From the NCBI RefSeq assembly GCF_020700235.1, contig NZ_CP085305.1:1-64000 (forward strand): a stretch of 64,000 nt of DNA, read 5' to 3'. This document shows, piece by piece, positions 1 to 8,960 of this stretch (position 1 is its first letter; the number at the start of each line of letters is the position of its first letter). The translations under genes and the position numbers were made by a program. Under the pieces are notes generated by a model that saw nothing but the letters and a program-made list of their open reading frames with translations, was not told where the DNA came from and did not search any database. Origin of the DNA: Haladaptatus pallidirubidus. Its GTDB lineage: Archaea > Halobacteriota > Halobacteria > Halobacteriales > Haladaptataceae.

Positions 1-18
1 GCGGAGGGGACGTGATTA

Positions 19-141
19 GAACAAATCGATAGAGGCGTGGTTGTTATCGATGATCCAGCTACACCGCTGACAAGAACAAGTCGATAGGGGTGTGTTTATA
101 CGGTTTGGTGGTCTTTCACACAACAAATCGATAGTGGTGAC
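19..141. repeat. Three direct iteron-like repeats
   Basis: Three copies of a roughly 20-bp motif, AACAARTCGATAGNGGYG, start at about 19, 74 and 122, all in the same orientation and 47-55 bp apart. Short, regularly spaced direct repeats beside partition and initiator genes are typical of replication or partition control regions. The window edge cuts the region, so more copies may lie upstream. Which protein binds them is not known. Confidence 0.55.
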
Positions 142-218
142 TCTCCGGGATCTCGAGTCTCCGATATTCTAGGAGAGCAGTCGCAACCGAATGGATTCTA
201 TGAATCATCTATAATACT

Positions 219-620
219 CACACAATCCGACTAGCATACAAAATCTACATTATGTATACTGTGTGGATTACGTAAAAACTGTAGGCTGAGTTTGTTATGG
301 ACGTTGTGTACAAAATCTATTGATTGACTGGCATTATGGACGTTCTTCGAAATTCGAACAATTTTAGCAATATCAAAAATTCACATTATGCAGATTGTGT
401 GAATTGCTTCGAGATCGCGATTTGGATTGGTTGTGCGTAATACGTACGAAATCTAGATTTTGTACGCAATTTCTATAATGTGACAAATACGTCTGACGCA
501 GAATTAAGGTAGATGAATTTCATTAGGCACGTATGAGAGCGACAAAACTCACATTACCCACAAATCCTGTATTGCGTCCAAAATTAACACAATGTAAATT
601 GCCTACAAAATGTACAAAAT
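219..620. repeat. AT-rich partition-site-like repeat region upstream of parA
   Basis: This 400-bp gene-free stretch is AT-rich and packed with related motifs built on AAATCTA, CACATTATG and TGTACAAAAT. There is a near-perfect 22-bp palindrome at 444-465 (GTACGAAATCTAGATTTTGTAC, one mismatched pair) and an inverted repeat AATTCACA/TGTGAATT at 379-386 and 398-405. Related sequence recurs after the second gene of the operon at 2017-2032. Repeats on both sides of a parA operon suggest a centromere (parS-like) and operator function. The function is inferred from position. Confidence 0.5.
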
Positions 621-645
621 CCACTCATCGTGGGAGTGCTAACCG

Positions 646-1518
646 ATGAGTACCGGAGAGTTCGACGGGCTCCCCGGCGTAGCGGTTTCGCTCCTGAAGG
701 GGGGTGTGGGCAAGTCAACGATCGCGCTCAATATCGCTGATCGCCTCGCGGCCCGAGGTCATGAGACGGTTCTGATCGATCTCGATAAGGATGGGCATAT
801 GACGACCCAGCTGGGCTACGACGATGCATATGACCGGGAAGCAAACCTCGGCGATGCACTTATCGACGGGGAAGATCCCCGCGAGTTGCTGATTGAGACG
901 GAATTCGGAGTGTATCTCCTTCCGTCGAGTAACGAACTGGAGAACGTGGAGACGAGATTGAAGGACGAACGGTTCGCGGACGTGAAGCTCCGGCGGAATG
1001 TCGTCGAACCGCTCATTGAGAACGGGTATGATTATGTTATCATCGATGCCGCGGGCGGTCGAGGCAAACTTTCTGACAACGCGCTCATCGCTGTCCAAAG
1101 TGTGATTGTCCCGCTCATTCCGCGGGCCGGTTCGATCAATGGACTCAACAAGATGATCGGCCGTCAGATCTCCCCGATTCGGGAAAACATCGGCTTGGAC
1201 ATCCTCGCCATCACTCCAAACATGATCCGAGAAACGATGGGGCAGCGCAATGAGCATCGCACACTCGTCGAGAATCTCAATCGGAAATTTGGGTCATTCG
1301 TCCCCGAGTATGCACGGATCGATTCAGAAATCTTCGATGCACTCGATGACCCGGGGCGTAGCGTCGACGACATCCCGAAGCCTGGAATCCGCGAACGAAC
1401 GGCTATTTCTCGGGCCTTCAAGCAAGGAATGCCGGTCGCGGCATTCGACGAGGACTGCGATCAGATCTCAAAGTTCGACCACTTGGCGGATCTCGTGGAG
1501 GATCACACCCATGCCTAA
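646..1518 (+). CDS. parA: ParA/MinD-family partition ATPase
   Basis: The 290-aa protein has a deviant Walker A motif, KGGVGKST, at residues 18-25, followed by the LIDLDKDGHMT region and the VIIDAAGG motif of the ParA/SIMIBI ATPase fold. ParA proteins bind ATP, dimerise on DNA and move plasmid copies apart together with a centromere-binding partner. The gene follows an AT-rich repeat field and overlaps the next gene by 8 nt, so the two are translationally linked. The start at 646 (ATGAGTACCGG) puts the Walker A at the usual distance from the N-terminus. No chromosome-specific MinD features are seen, so plasmid partition is the likely role. Confidence 0.9.
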   Translation: MSTGEFDGLPGVAVSLLKGGVGKSTIALNIADRLAARGHETVLIDLDKDGHMTTQLGYDDAYDREANLGDALIDGEDPRELLIETEFGVYLLPSSNELENVETRLKDERFADVKLRRNVVEPLIENGYDYVIIDAAGGRGKLSDNALIAVQSVIVPLIPRAGSINGLNKMIGRQISPIRENIGLDILAITPNMIRETMGQRNEHRTLVENLNRKFGSFVPEYARIDSEIFDALDDPGRSVDDIPKPGIRERTAISRAFKQGMPVAAFDEDCDQISKFDHLADLVEDHTHA

Positions 1519-1984
1519 TGAAGACGACCAGTTCGGCGACATCGCTGCACAGCTCAAACAAACGGAAGCAGGGGAAGAAACGGCCGACGATGAAAATGTC
1601 GTTCCAGAAGAAAACATCCAATCTCATGCCCAGGAGAGTGAACAGGAAGTAGATCAAGAGTCTGAATCAACGCAGAAACCAGATAATTCGGACGAGGATG
1701 AACCTGCTTTTTCCTTTGATGAGACCGATATGCATGGATTCTACGTCCGTGATGAGACGTGGGATGGCGTTACTCGAATGCGGTCGTCAGTGATGGCCGC
1801 TTGCTCGATATTCGATGTTTCCGAGTTTGAAGGACGGGAGTTCCAAGATGCGTGCCTACAGGTCGTTGCGAACCACGGTGACGAGGTCGCTCTTCAAATC
1901 CTTGGCGAGCGGGGTATTGAAGCAGATGAGGAACGGGTTCAAGAGGTCGTCGAGATGTTGAGCGGTCAAGCTGAGAGTGACTGA
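1511..1984 (+). CDS. Acidic ParA-operon partner (ParB-like role)
   Basis: The 157-aa protein starts at ATGCCTAATG, overlapping the parA stop by 8 nt. Its first 75 residues are very acidic and low in complexity, rich in Glu, Asp and Gln. A more ordered C-terminal part begins near FYVRDETWDGV and ends in helices containing FQDACLQVVANHGDEVA. Haloarchaeal parA genes are commonly followed by such an acidic gene. Position and coupling suggest it is the centromere-binding or adaptor partner of ParA. I recognise no ParB motif, so the role is inferred from context. A longer reading frame upstream is rejected because it lies inside parA. Confidence 0.7.
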   Translation: MPNEDDQFGDIAAQLKQTEAGEETADDENVVPEENIQSHAQESEQEVDQESESTQKPDNSDEDEPAFSFDETDMHGFYVRDETWDGVTRMRSSVMAACSIFDVSEFEGREFQDACLQVVANHGDEVALQILGERGIEADEERVQEVVEMLSGQAESD

Positions 1985-2649
1985 TCCGGCCGTTCAAACA
2001 TAATCTTCGCTATCTTCGAAATCTACATTTCGTGGATTATGTGTATAATGTGGCTAGTGCAACTGTTGAACTCTTCCAATATGCTGGTTTTGGTTCTGCG
2101 ATCTTGCACTACGTGGGTCTCCCGCCACGTGGGGTCGCGGTTCACTGGTCTATCAGGCTGAGCATGTGGGTAGCGCCGCCGTCACGATCCGAGTTCAAGA
2201 TTTACGACGTCACCGTGACAGTCTGGCAAGCTGACGACGGGATTTCTGTATAGGTTAATGATCAGCAGTAGTTGATTCAAACTTGGAGAATGACTATTTT
2301 TGGGTCTTTTCAAGGAAATATCGGTATGGCTCTGTCAAATTCAGTGTGGGATCAGCACTGTATATCGAGGCACACTCAGCAGGTGTGAAAGATAACCTGA
2401 AATGTTAATGTTCAAATATGTACCCACTCATAAATTTCGATCCGATTGCGTCACTGAATTAGTCAGGAGGACTCAACGTAGAGGAGACCAACTCGACGCG
2501 TTAACCAGCCAGGAAAGTCGGCGGGCAGTCCATCTCACCGAATCATTATCTAGTGCATGGTTCTCAAACTGGATCGGTCCGTTCATTCATTCGAAACCCT
2601 CGGACGTACCAGTCTCTACTACGTATGAAGGATACCGATCAGAGACAGA
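1985..2649. other. Gene-free stretch between parA operon and orc1/cdc6
   Basis: The first part holds CGAAATCTACATTTCG at 2017-2032, a palindrome that matches the upstream partition repeats. The rest has only short open frames with no recognisable protein character. The 3' end of the convergent initiator gene begins at 2650. I see no RNA gene or transposon here. Confidence 0.5.
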
Positions 2650-3888
2650 CTATATCTGTGACTGGATGGATTGGTGAATACCAACAGTGTTGATAATTTG
2701 TTCTAACGCTTTCAGAACAGGGTTAATATCTTGGTTCAGTGTAACCGTTTTATACTGGCCACCAGTACTGCCTTCATTCCGTTTTTCAACAGCAAGAAGG
2801 CCTAACATCTCAAGTTCATCGATATGATCATGCATCCAGCGGCTTGTGAGAGACTCACGTCCAGCCTGTTCACAAAACGATTCGTATTGTCGGTAGAGAT
2901 CACGTGATCGAACAGGACTCTCATTTCCTGCTTCGAATGTAGTAACTGCATAGAGGAGAATTCGTTCATGTTCATTTAATCCGAGAATGCCTCGAGTAAC
3001 TTCCTCACGTTGGAGAAGCTTTCTGCCACGACGAACATGTTCGTCAATTACCTGATCAGCACCTTCCTCTTGTGCAATATCGCCGGCTTTCAAAAGCAAA
3101 TCAAGTGCTTTGCGGGCATCGCCGGATTCTTGGGCACCATATGCAGCACAGAGTGGAATCACACCACCTCCGAGAACATCATCTTGGAAAGCGATCGATT
3201 CCCGTTGGCGAAGAACCTCGCGAAGCTCATCAGCACTATATGCAGGAAAATTGATCGAGCGTTCACAGAGGGATGAACGGACTTTCGGAGAGAGTCGGTC
3301 ACGATACGAAAGATCGTTGCTGATTCCCACCACACTCACCCGGGCAGACGTAAGTTCTCGATTTTCTCGTGCTCTGGACAATTGATAGAGAAGTGAGTCA
3401 TCTTGTACATGGTCGATTTCGTCCAACACGAGGATGATGAGGCCACCATGGTTATCAAACGCCTCCCACATCATGTCGTAGACCTTTGAGCGTGGATGGC
3501 CCGTTTCACTGATTTTTTCGCCAGTCTTCCGAAACGTATTCACTAACTCAATACCGATACGATAGCTAGTGTCGATTCCATCGCAATTGATGAGTTTTGT
3601 TTTGATTCCGACATCGTAATTTTCGCCTGCCGATTCGAGCCTATCGAACAAGAATCGGGTCGCTGCAGTCTTCCCAACGCCTGTTTTTCCAAAAAGAAAG
3701 ATGTTGTCGGGTTGGCTTCCGTCAATCGCTGGTTGAAGAGCAGCGTGGTACTCTTGGAGCTCGTCATCTCGTCCGACGAATTCTTCAGGAGTATAATCGT
3801 CGAGTAACGCGTTCCGATTTGCAAACGGGAAGTTTCCCGGTTTGAAGTCGAATTCGCCCATTTGATTTTTCGTGTGATAGCTGGTCAC
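2650..3888 (-). CDS. orc: Orc1/Cdc6-family replication initiator
   Basis: The 412-aa AAA+ ATPase has Walker A GKTGVGKT at residues 67-74, Walker B LVLDEIDH at about 153-160 and a sensor-1-like VVGISNDLSYRDRL region. A C-terminal winged-helix domain around residues 300-400 includes SRWMHDHIDELEMLGLL. Orc1/Cdc6 proteins bind origin recognition boxes and load the replicative helicase. The initiator boxes of the adjacent origin begin 12 bp upstream of the start, the usual archaeal arrangement. An internal ATG at 3861 (MGEFDFKPG) is an equally plausible start. Haloarchaeal replicons often carry their own copy, so this one probably drives replication of this element. Confidence 0.9.
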   Translation of the reverse strand: MTSYHTKNQMGEFDFKPGNFPFANRNALLDDYTPEEFVGRDDELQEYHAALQPAIDGSQPDNIFLFGKTGVGKTAATRFLFDRLESAGENYDVGIKTKLINCDGIDTSYRIGIELVNTFRKTGEKISETGHPRSKVYDMMWEAFDNHGGLIILVLDEIDHVQDDSLLYQLSRARENRELTSARVSVVGISNDLSYRDRLSPKVRSSLCERSINFPAYSADELREVLRQRESIAFQDDVLGGGVIPLCAAYGAQESGDARKALDLLLKAGDIAQEEGADQVIDEHVRRGRKLLQREEVTRGILGLNEHERILLYAVTTFEAGNESPVRSRDLYRQYESFCEQAGRESLTSRWMHDHIDELEMLGLLAVEKRNEGSTGGQYKTVTLNQDINPVLKALEQIINTVGIHQSIQSQI

Positions 3889-3899
3889 TTATTTCTATC

Positions 3900-4219
3900 G
3901 ACCACCCGTTCAAGTGATTCGAGTGTAGCCACAACTATATAAGTGTAGGTGGAGACCCTCAGACCCCGTCGTTCAAGTGAATGACCTCAGGGAGAAGAAG
4001 GTGACTTCTCAGAGGTAGCTTTGAATGTGAAAAGATTTAATACAAATAGGATCTAACTTTGTCCGTACTAATGAAATATTTTAATACCAGAGACAAATTC
4101 CTCATTAGTGTTGTTTAGAAATAAATAATCCTGTGATCTAGCCCCTCTTTTGGTAGTATTCACTTGAACGACGGGGTCTCTGTCTTTATAAAGGAAACCG
4201 CTCACTTGAACGGGTGGTC
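3900..4219. other. Replication origin with nested inverted initiator boxes
   Basis: Two box types occur as mirror pairs. The outer box GACCACCCGTTCAAGTGA at 3900-3917 is repeated exactly in inverse orientation at 4202-4219. The inner box AGACCCCGTCGTTCAAGTGAA at 3961-3981 is repeated exactly in inverse orientation at 4159-4179. Both share the core GTTCAAGTGA. Between them, about 4020-4140 is AT-rich and fits a DNA-unwinding element. Paired boxes around an AT-rich core next to orc1/cdc6 match known archaeal origins. That this origin fires in vivo is inferred. Confidence 0.85.
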
Positions 4220-4704
4220 ATTGACATGTCCCCTCACGCTGTCCCCGACTTTCTGACGCTAAGCTCAGTTCGTCAGCCATTTGTCGGACGATTGTATCAC
4301 TGCTTCTGGATGGTCAATAACCCTAACAGGATAGTGAGTGGCAGTCAATATTGGTGCCCGTGAGGATAGCGTTTGATGAGTTTATTGAGTGATTTAATAG
4401 TTAGTACTTGGCAAACTCGTGCTGTCTACAGCTCCGGAAGCGAACGGTACTACCACGCGTACACGACAAAGAATGTGATATGGGAAAATAGCCAATACCT
4501 TCGTTACTGTCCCTGGGCAGGGGTTGTTGAAGACTAACGATCATCCAAAGGTGCTAGCTATTCAGTAAGAAATCAACCGATGATACTGGATGAACAAACA
4601 TCCAGATATCCTAATTTAGTTGACGGCTCTTATTAAGTATTGTATACTGATCTCCGGTGCTCGGTACGTGACGAACACCTTCATCTAGCGAAGTTACTTA
4701 TCTT
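4220..4704. other. Gene-free stretch after the origin
   Basis: No coding frame with protein character, no RNA gene and no convincing repeat is visible in this stretch. Confidence 0.4.
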
Positions 4705-5165
4705 GCGATCCAGCTTTTTGTTTCACTTCCGCTCTGGTTGGCTGACCTCTTTATCAATAGCCTTCATATAGGAAAACGCAGTCATCGCCACCCAGTGCAC
4801 GGCGTGGTTCCTGTGCCCTTACCCATCCTGCCACGCCGTGTATTCCCCTTGTATCAGACCAATAACGAGGCGAGTGTGCAGTTTGTCCCGAGGTTTTACG
4901 TTAATAGTAATTGTCCCTACTTATATCGATGATTTCAAATCGGTGATCGCCACTCACACCACTTGCGCAAGACGCACTTGATACGCTCGCTAAGGGACTT
5001 CCGGATGAAAGGGAACTCATGTACGAGCAGGCGTATACGATCCTCTACGAAGAAGAGGATCTGAATCAACCTGCTGCTGAGGATATCATCGAACGACTCT
5101 ACATGCGCGGCTATCTCTATGAGGTTGAAGGGAAGCTCCGACTCACCGATTGCGGCTCTGAATAG
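4705..5165 (+). pseudogene. Decayed copy of the small wHTH-like gene at 9229-9465 and its upstream DNA
   Basis: From TTTCACTTCCGCTCTGG at about 4718 to the stop at 5165 the sequence follows 9010-9465, with similar gene-end residues such as AEDIIERLY and VEGKLRLTD. The start region is lost: the counterpart of ATGGATCCAAAT is replaced and no start codon is in frame. This is the left end of a larger decayed duplicate of the polymerase module at 9-12 kb. Confidence 0.7.
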
Positions 5166-5233
5166 CAGGAATGATCTCGTTAGTGACAGTAAGTGTGGTT
5201 ACTACGTCGCGTTGTTTGGATTGCTATTTTTGA

Positions 5234-5629
5234 TCAGCTAGCTGGGCATGGGTTTTCACCAGTACCGCGGTGTGCTCCAAGCGGTTCGTAGATGAGGATT
5301 GTATTGTTACTACGAATGGTGACGAGATAGTCCTCAACCGTAAATCGGACTTCAACGTCACTCTTTTTCGACGCACTTGCTCCGATGATGTCTTCGAGCG
5401 CATCTGGGTTCACGTACTCGTATAGTGAGAGCGTTGTCTGGCCAGTCGCCGGCTCCACTACATCACTGAGCGCGTTGACAACCTCAGTAACAAGCTCCAA
5501 GTTCGATGCTTCGAGGTTGATCGTCGCGGATGCGACCAGTGCGTATTGAGGGGGTGAACGGGGGCCAGACTGTTCGGTCGTGGAGCCAAACCAGCTCGTT
5601 GTTTGCGTCGTCATTGATTCACTTGCCAT
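5234..5629 (-). CDS. HalOD1 output domain protein
   Basis: The 131-aa protein has a low-complexity N-terminus (about 40 residues) and a C-terminal segment matching the halobacterial output domain HalOD1: a helix with VTEVVNALSDVVE, then LSLYEYVNPDALEDII, then beta strands VRFTVEDYLVTI and NTILIYEP. HalOD1 is found in haloarchaeal signalling proteins, often as a stand-alone domain, and its biochemical role is not established. The start may be Met1 or Met6. The gene sits inside a decayed duplicate of the polymerase module, so it may have been inserted there. Confidence 0.75.
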   Translation of the reverse strand: MASESMTTQTTSWFGSTTEQSGPRSPPQYALVASATINLEASNLELVTEVVNALSDVVEPATGQTTLSLYEYVNPDALEDIIGASASKKSDVEVRFTVEDYLVTIRSNNTILIYEPLGAHRGTGENPCPAS

Positions 5630-6360
5630 ACTTTCTGTTAGTTCTCCAGATAGTTGAGTAACCGCCGATTACTGTCATATTTTGCCACTTGCGAGAAAAA
5701 ACCAACAATAATACCAGGCCCCTCATAAGTTAATTAATATATTTAATAAATATTTAATATATATGATCTATATCTAACAAAATTATTTTATTCTCGATAA
5801 CGTTGGTGAAAATATATTCTCACAACGGCCAGTACGACGCCATACTCTGACACCATTACCTGACACTATCGCTGTGGCTGGTTGTGAGAGCTGACTTTCC
5901 CTCCCTAACCTCCTTTCCCACGAGTTGAGTACATTTTGTTGTTCGGTGCCTTGTCTGTCGAGAGACGGAGTTTCGGAAATTGGAATCGGAAACGGGTGGA
6001 ACGTGTTGAATCTTACGACCACTGGCTGGTATCTCGGATCGTGACTGACTATAGCAGAGTCGTGCACAACGCCGTCAACATAAGCGGTCTCGAACCATCT
6101 ACAACCCTCCTACAAACGGCGCTAGAAGTGGCGTGAAATTCATCACCAATTCATTCGACATCATCTCGCCTGCATCGATATTTTGCGAACAGAATGTGGG
6201 ACTCAACCTGATCACATTTCAGGGATATCCCGAGTTTGCAGTGAGCTCATACCAATAAAGTCGCCCAGTCGAACTTGGTGAGTGAACAGATCGTGTTCTT
6301 TCTCCAGTGTGGCGACCAGCACAACCGGCACCTACACCGATTCCTATCGATAGTTCCGGT
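5630..6360. other. AT-rich gene-free stretch with faint module similarity
   Basis: 5700-5830 is very AT-rich. Around 5950-6010 there is weak similarity to 9510-9570 (a TTTCGGAA...GAATCGGAA block), consistent with more of the duplicated polymerase module. No convincing gene is seen. Confidence 0.4.
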
Positions 6361-6424
6361 ATTGGAATATTCGGAAGCGACCCAGGCTTGCCTAAGGGTG
6401 TCTCGGTGGTCGTATCTATCTGCA

Positions 6425-6673
6425 ATGAGCCACAACAATCAGTTCGAGACGAGATGGGACGAGTATCGACAAGCGCTTCGACCAGCTGATCGGACGGTAT
6501 TTAATCGACTCATAGAGTATGCGCAGCTGCATACTGAGCTTAGTACGGTTCACAAGCCATTGTTTGTCGAGACGCCCATTCTAATCTCGATGTTGCTTGA
6601 ACAACAAAAGCAGATTGACGATTTAGAAGATCGGCTTGATCACTTAGAGGACGATTTGAACGATCGGGGATAA
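6425..6673 (+). CDS. 82-aa coiled-coil protein of the polymerase module, copy 1
   Basis: The protein starts at ATGAGCCACAACAATC and matches the 82-aa product at 9809-10057 closely and at identical length. Shared blocks include VHKPLFVETPILIS and a C-terminal heptad segment, DDLEDRLDHLEDDLND. In both copies it lies directly before a polB start codon. Here that polB is only a fragment, so the gene is an intact remnant of a decayed duplicate. The family is not recognised. Strict linkage to polB suggests a role with the polymerase, but that is inference. Confidence 0.6.
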   Translation: MSHNNQFETRWDEYRQALRPADRTVFNRLIEYAQLHTELSTVHKPLFVETPILISMLLEQQKQIDDLEDRLDHLEDDLNDRG

Positions 6674-6677
6674 GGAC

Positions 6678-6760
6678 ATGGTGTACAAAATCGACTACGT
6701 CGACGGTGACGTCCTCACTTGATCGGTGACTGAGACGGGAGTGAGTTGCGAGATCACGGA
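6678..6760 (+). pseudogene. 5' fragment of a second polB
   Basis: From ATGGTGTACAAAATCG this matches the first ~80 bp of the polB gene at 10062. An in-frame stop replaces a Trp codon (CTCACTTGA against CTCACTTGG), and similarity ends near 6755. The rest of the polymerase is gone. The junction falls inside a truncated regulator gene on the opposite strand. Confidence 0.8.
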
Positions 6761-6965
6761 CTGACGCAACCTCCTTCTCGGCGAGATATGTAATGAGGTC
6801 GCGTCGTTTTGGTGTAAGGATTTCAGCCGCGCTCTCGTGGCTCAGGACATGGACGCCTTCCATTCCACCGCGAGCAAGCGCTCGTGCCATCTGTTTTCGG
6901 CGGTCACGGCGTGATTGCTCCGAGGCCGATGTCGAGGGTGTATCCGATCGTGTAGATTCGGACAT
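6756..6965 (-). pseudogene. 3'-truncated HVO_A0114-type HTH regulator
   Basis: From Met at 6965 the frame gives a basic N-terminus, then GGMEGVHVLSHESAAEILTP and KRRDLITYLAEKEVASVRDLA. This is the start of the haloarchaeal small HTH family often written as HVO_A0114-like. The expected recognition helix and wing are missing because the frame runs antisense into the polB fragment. An open frame continues to 6540 but is junk from that fusion. The gene is probably non-functional. Confidence 0.6.
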
Positions 6966-7122
6966 GGTGATATTCTTACTGTTGTGTAGTGACACAACTA
7001 CTAATCACTGTTTCTCGAGTATCACGAATTGAACTGACTGTACAGCGAGAACAATCCCTCATTTGGATCCATCCTGACCAAATTGAGCTCTTAATATGAA
7101 GCAGGCTTCCAAATGATGGTTC

Positions 7123-7614
7123 TCATCCACAAAGGCAGTTGAAATGGTCTCGTGGATGATCCCGTAGGAACGCATGTATCGTTATCGCAAGTTCAAGCAT
7201 AGCATCCGCCTGCTCGGCAGTAACCGCCCGCCCAGAATAGTACGACGCCGCTCGGTTCTCGTTGTATAGTGCTTGGAAGTCTTCTTTCAAATCGTCGCTA
7301 ATCACTCCCAGTTCAAAGGCACGTTGATACGCATACTCATGATCCATAAAGTCATGAACTGAATCGTCGCTCATCGCGATAGCATAAAACTCGAATGAAC
7401 GTTCGATTGCCCCAAACGCGAGTTCAACGACCGCTGTGTGGTAGCCATTTTGATCTTGAAGGGTCTGGGCGGCAGCAATCAGGCGACATGCCTTTTTGAG
7501 TTGTGCTTCATCTTCAGTCAGTTCGGCAAGCCCTTCTTCCGGCGTTCCACCTCGCTCAAAGGATCGATGTGCCTCTTCGAGTGCATCTGTGACTACCTTT
7601 GGATCGTCACTCAT
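7123..7614 (-). CDS. HEPN-domain toxin of an MNT-HEPN pair
   Basis: The 163-aa all-helical protein includes the typical HEPN helix AVVELAFGAIERSFEFYAI and the C-terminal R-X5-H motif RDHPRDH at residues 151-157. A conserved AASYYSGR precedes the last helix. HEPN proteins of this type are RNases or their relatives, held in check by a partner nucleotidyltransferase that AMPylates them. The gene overlaps the upstream MNT gene by 8 nt, so the two are one transcription and translation unit. This suits a type VII-like toxin-antitoxin system for plasmid maintenance or defence. Confidence 0.8.
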   Translation of the reverse strand: MSDDPKVVTDALEEAHRSFERGGTPEEGLAELTEDEAQLKKACRLIAAAQTLQDQNGYHTAVVELAFGAIERSFEFYAIAMSDDSVHDFMDHEYAYQRAFELGVISDDLKEDFQALYNENRAASYYSGRAVTAEQADAMLELAITIHAFLRDHPRDHFNCLCG

Positions 7615-8317
7615 CGACTAAGTCTTCCATGATTGATTGGAATTTTTCGAACTCTTCGGTCTCGGACAGCGTGATCCCAGAGACGACCGTTTCAGCGATG
7701 TCTTCGGTGTGTGCCGGTACAGACGCAGGAGATTCAACAACAATGTGAAAGTCGTACCGTTCTCCATTGAATTGCTGTGAGGCGAGTTCTTTCCCGATTT
7801 GAGCCGCGCGTCGTTGGTTGCGGCCTCGGTGTTCGCGAACGAGCACCCAGAGATCAATGTCACTTTGTCGATCTGCTTCACCACGTGCGACACTTCCGTA
7901 GACTAGGACTCCAAGCACATCTTCGAGTTCAGTATTAAGTGTCTCAACAGCGGTTCGTACCGGTGCGTGGAATTCTGCCTGTGGGATACGAAGCAAGGGA
8001 TTATCTGGAATCGTTACCCGCTCTCGATTGATACTGACGAGTTTCTTGTTGCCCTCGTGTCGAATGTGGACGAGGTCATTTGATGCGAGCACGTCGACTG
8101 CTTTTCCGACGGTTCGGTGTGTTATGTCTACGATCGAAGCGAGTGTTCGAATTGTATACTCCTCGAAAGGACGGTCTATTAAAAATTGGAGTAATTCATC
8201 CGTTGCTTTGTGCCGATAGAGATTTGGATCGTTAGCTGGTACAGGTACCTGTATCGTCGCTCCGGATGTTTCTTCACCTCCTGTTGGTATCGCTTGTTGG
8301 CTACTTTTGTTATCCAT
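7607..8317 (-). CDS. MNT nucleotidyltransferase antitoxin with N-terminal wHTH
   Basis: The 236-aa protein has a winged-helix segment at residues 40-95 (RTLASIVDITHRTVGKAVDVL) joined to a minimal nucleotidyltransferase domain. GSVARG is at residues 141-146, SDID at 152-155, and a third acidic residue lies in RYDFHIVV. MNT antitoxins of HEPN pairs transfer AMP to the toxin. The fused DNA-binding domain suggests it also represses its own promoter. A TATA-like stretch (TTTATATGTATA in + strand notation, near 8350) lies just upstream of the start. It is first in a two-gene operon with the HEPN gene. Confidence 0.85.
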   Translation of the reverse strand: MDNKSSQQAIPTGGEETSGATIQVPVPANDPNLYRHKATDELLQFLIDRPFEEYTIRTLASIVDITHRTVGKAVDVLASNDLVHIRHEGNKKLVSINRERVTIPDNPLLRIPQAEFHAPVRTAVETLNTELEDVLGVLVYGSVARGEADRQSDIDLWVLVREHRGRNQRRAAQIGKELASQQFNGERYDFHIVVESPASVPAHTEDIAETVVSGITLSETEEFEKFQSIMEDLVDE

Positions 8318-8482
8318 AGATACTCTAGGTATCCACTAGTATAAAGGCTTTATATGTATACCCTCGGCTAGTCATACAGGATTGATATGGGAAATGTAGA
8401 ATCAAAGTGCATCGAAGGGTGGCAAATGGAAAACGGTTGGGCTAGGGTAATTATGTAATACTAACTTACGACGCAACCCCTT

Positions 8483-8905
8483 TCAGACCTGTTCTTTTCG
8501 AATCGTCACGATATCCGCTGCGACTCGTTCGGTTCCGTCTGCTGCAATCACGAGCAGATTCGGTGCTGGCGTACAAGGCGCTCGATCACCAACGTGAAAT
8601 CCAGCGTCTGCAGCACCCGGCAGTTGAACCTGATAGCCATTCCCTGTGATTTGGAGTGAAGCGTTTGCAACTCGGTGGATCGAGACAGTATCGAGCGCGG
8701 CTGACGTTGCGAGTTCGACGACATTCTCTTCTGTGATTCGGTCAAGGTCGACGACAAGAAGGAGGCCGTCAAATGCAAACACGCGGATGTCTGCAAGACG
8801 AGTGAGTTCGTCGTCAATCTCTTCAACGAGCCCAGCGGCTCGGGCAGGCGTTGTGACTTGGAGAGTCAGGCCATCGCCGGAGCGTTTGATGTTGTTGGGT
8901 ATTGG
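8483..8905 (-). pseudogene. 5'-truncated conserved haloarchaeal gene
   Basis: The frame reads as good acidic coding sequence from just inside an upstream stop: NIKRSGDGLTLQVTTPARAA, then VEEIDDELTRLADIRVFAFD, then a strand-rich end TERVAADIVTIRKEQV. There is no ATG or GTG in the first 40 codons; the first possible start is a GTG at 8782 in the middle of the conserved-looking part. This suggests loss of the true 5' end. I do not recognise the family. Confidence 0.45.
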
Positions 8906-8926
8906 TGGTTAGTATTATATGCTAAC

Positions 8927-8960
8927 CCGAGAGCATTCGCCTTGGCGGATGCGCTCTCGG
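8927..8960. terminator. Strong imperfect stem-loop
   Basis: CCGAGAGCATTCGCC and GGCGGATGCGCTCTCGG face each other around a short TT loop, giving a long GC-rich hairpin. It lies between the truncated gene and the intact polymerase module. It may be a terminator or the boundary of the inserted segment. Confidence 0.35.

Noticed and set aside
2032..2253. 73-codon open frame after the parA operon
   Set aside because: It starts inside the partition-like repeat, has no family character and a non-acidic composition.
2402..2677. 91-codon open frame
   Set aside because: It runs into the 3' end of orc1/cdc6 on the other strand and has no recognisable protein features.
4738..4932. 64-codon plus-strand frame
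   Set aside because: It lies in the non-coding upstream part of the duplicated module; the matching region of the intact copy is also non-coding.
6540..6755. Continuation of the truncated HTH regulator on the minus strand
   Set aside because: The frame is antisense to the 82-aa gene and polB fragment, so it is a product of the junction.
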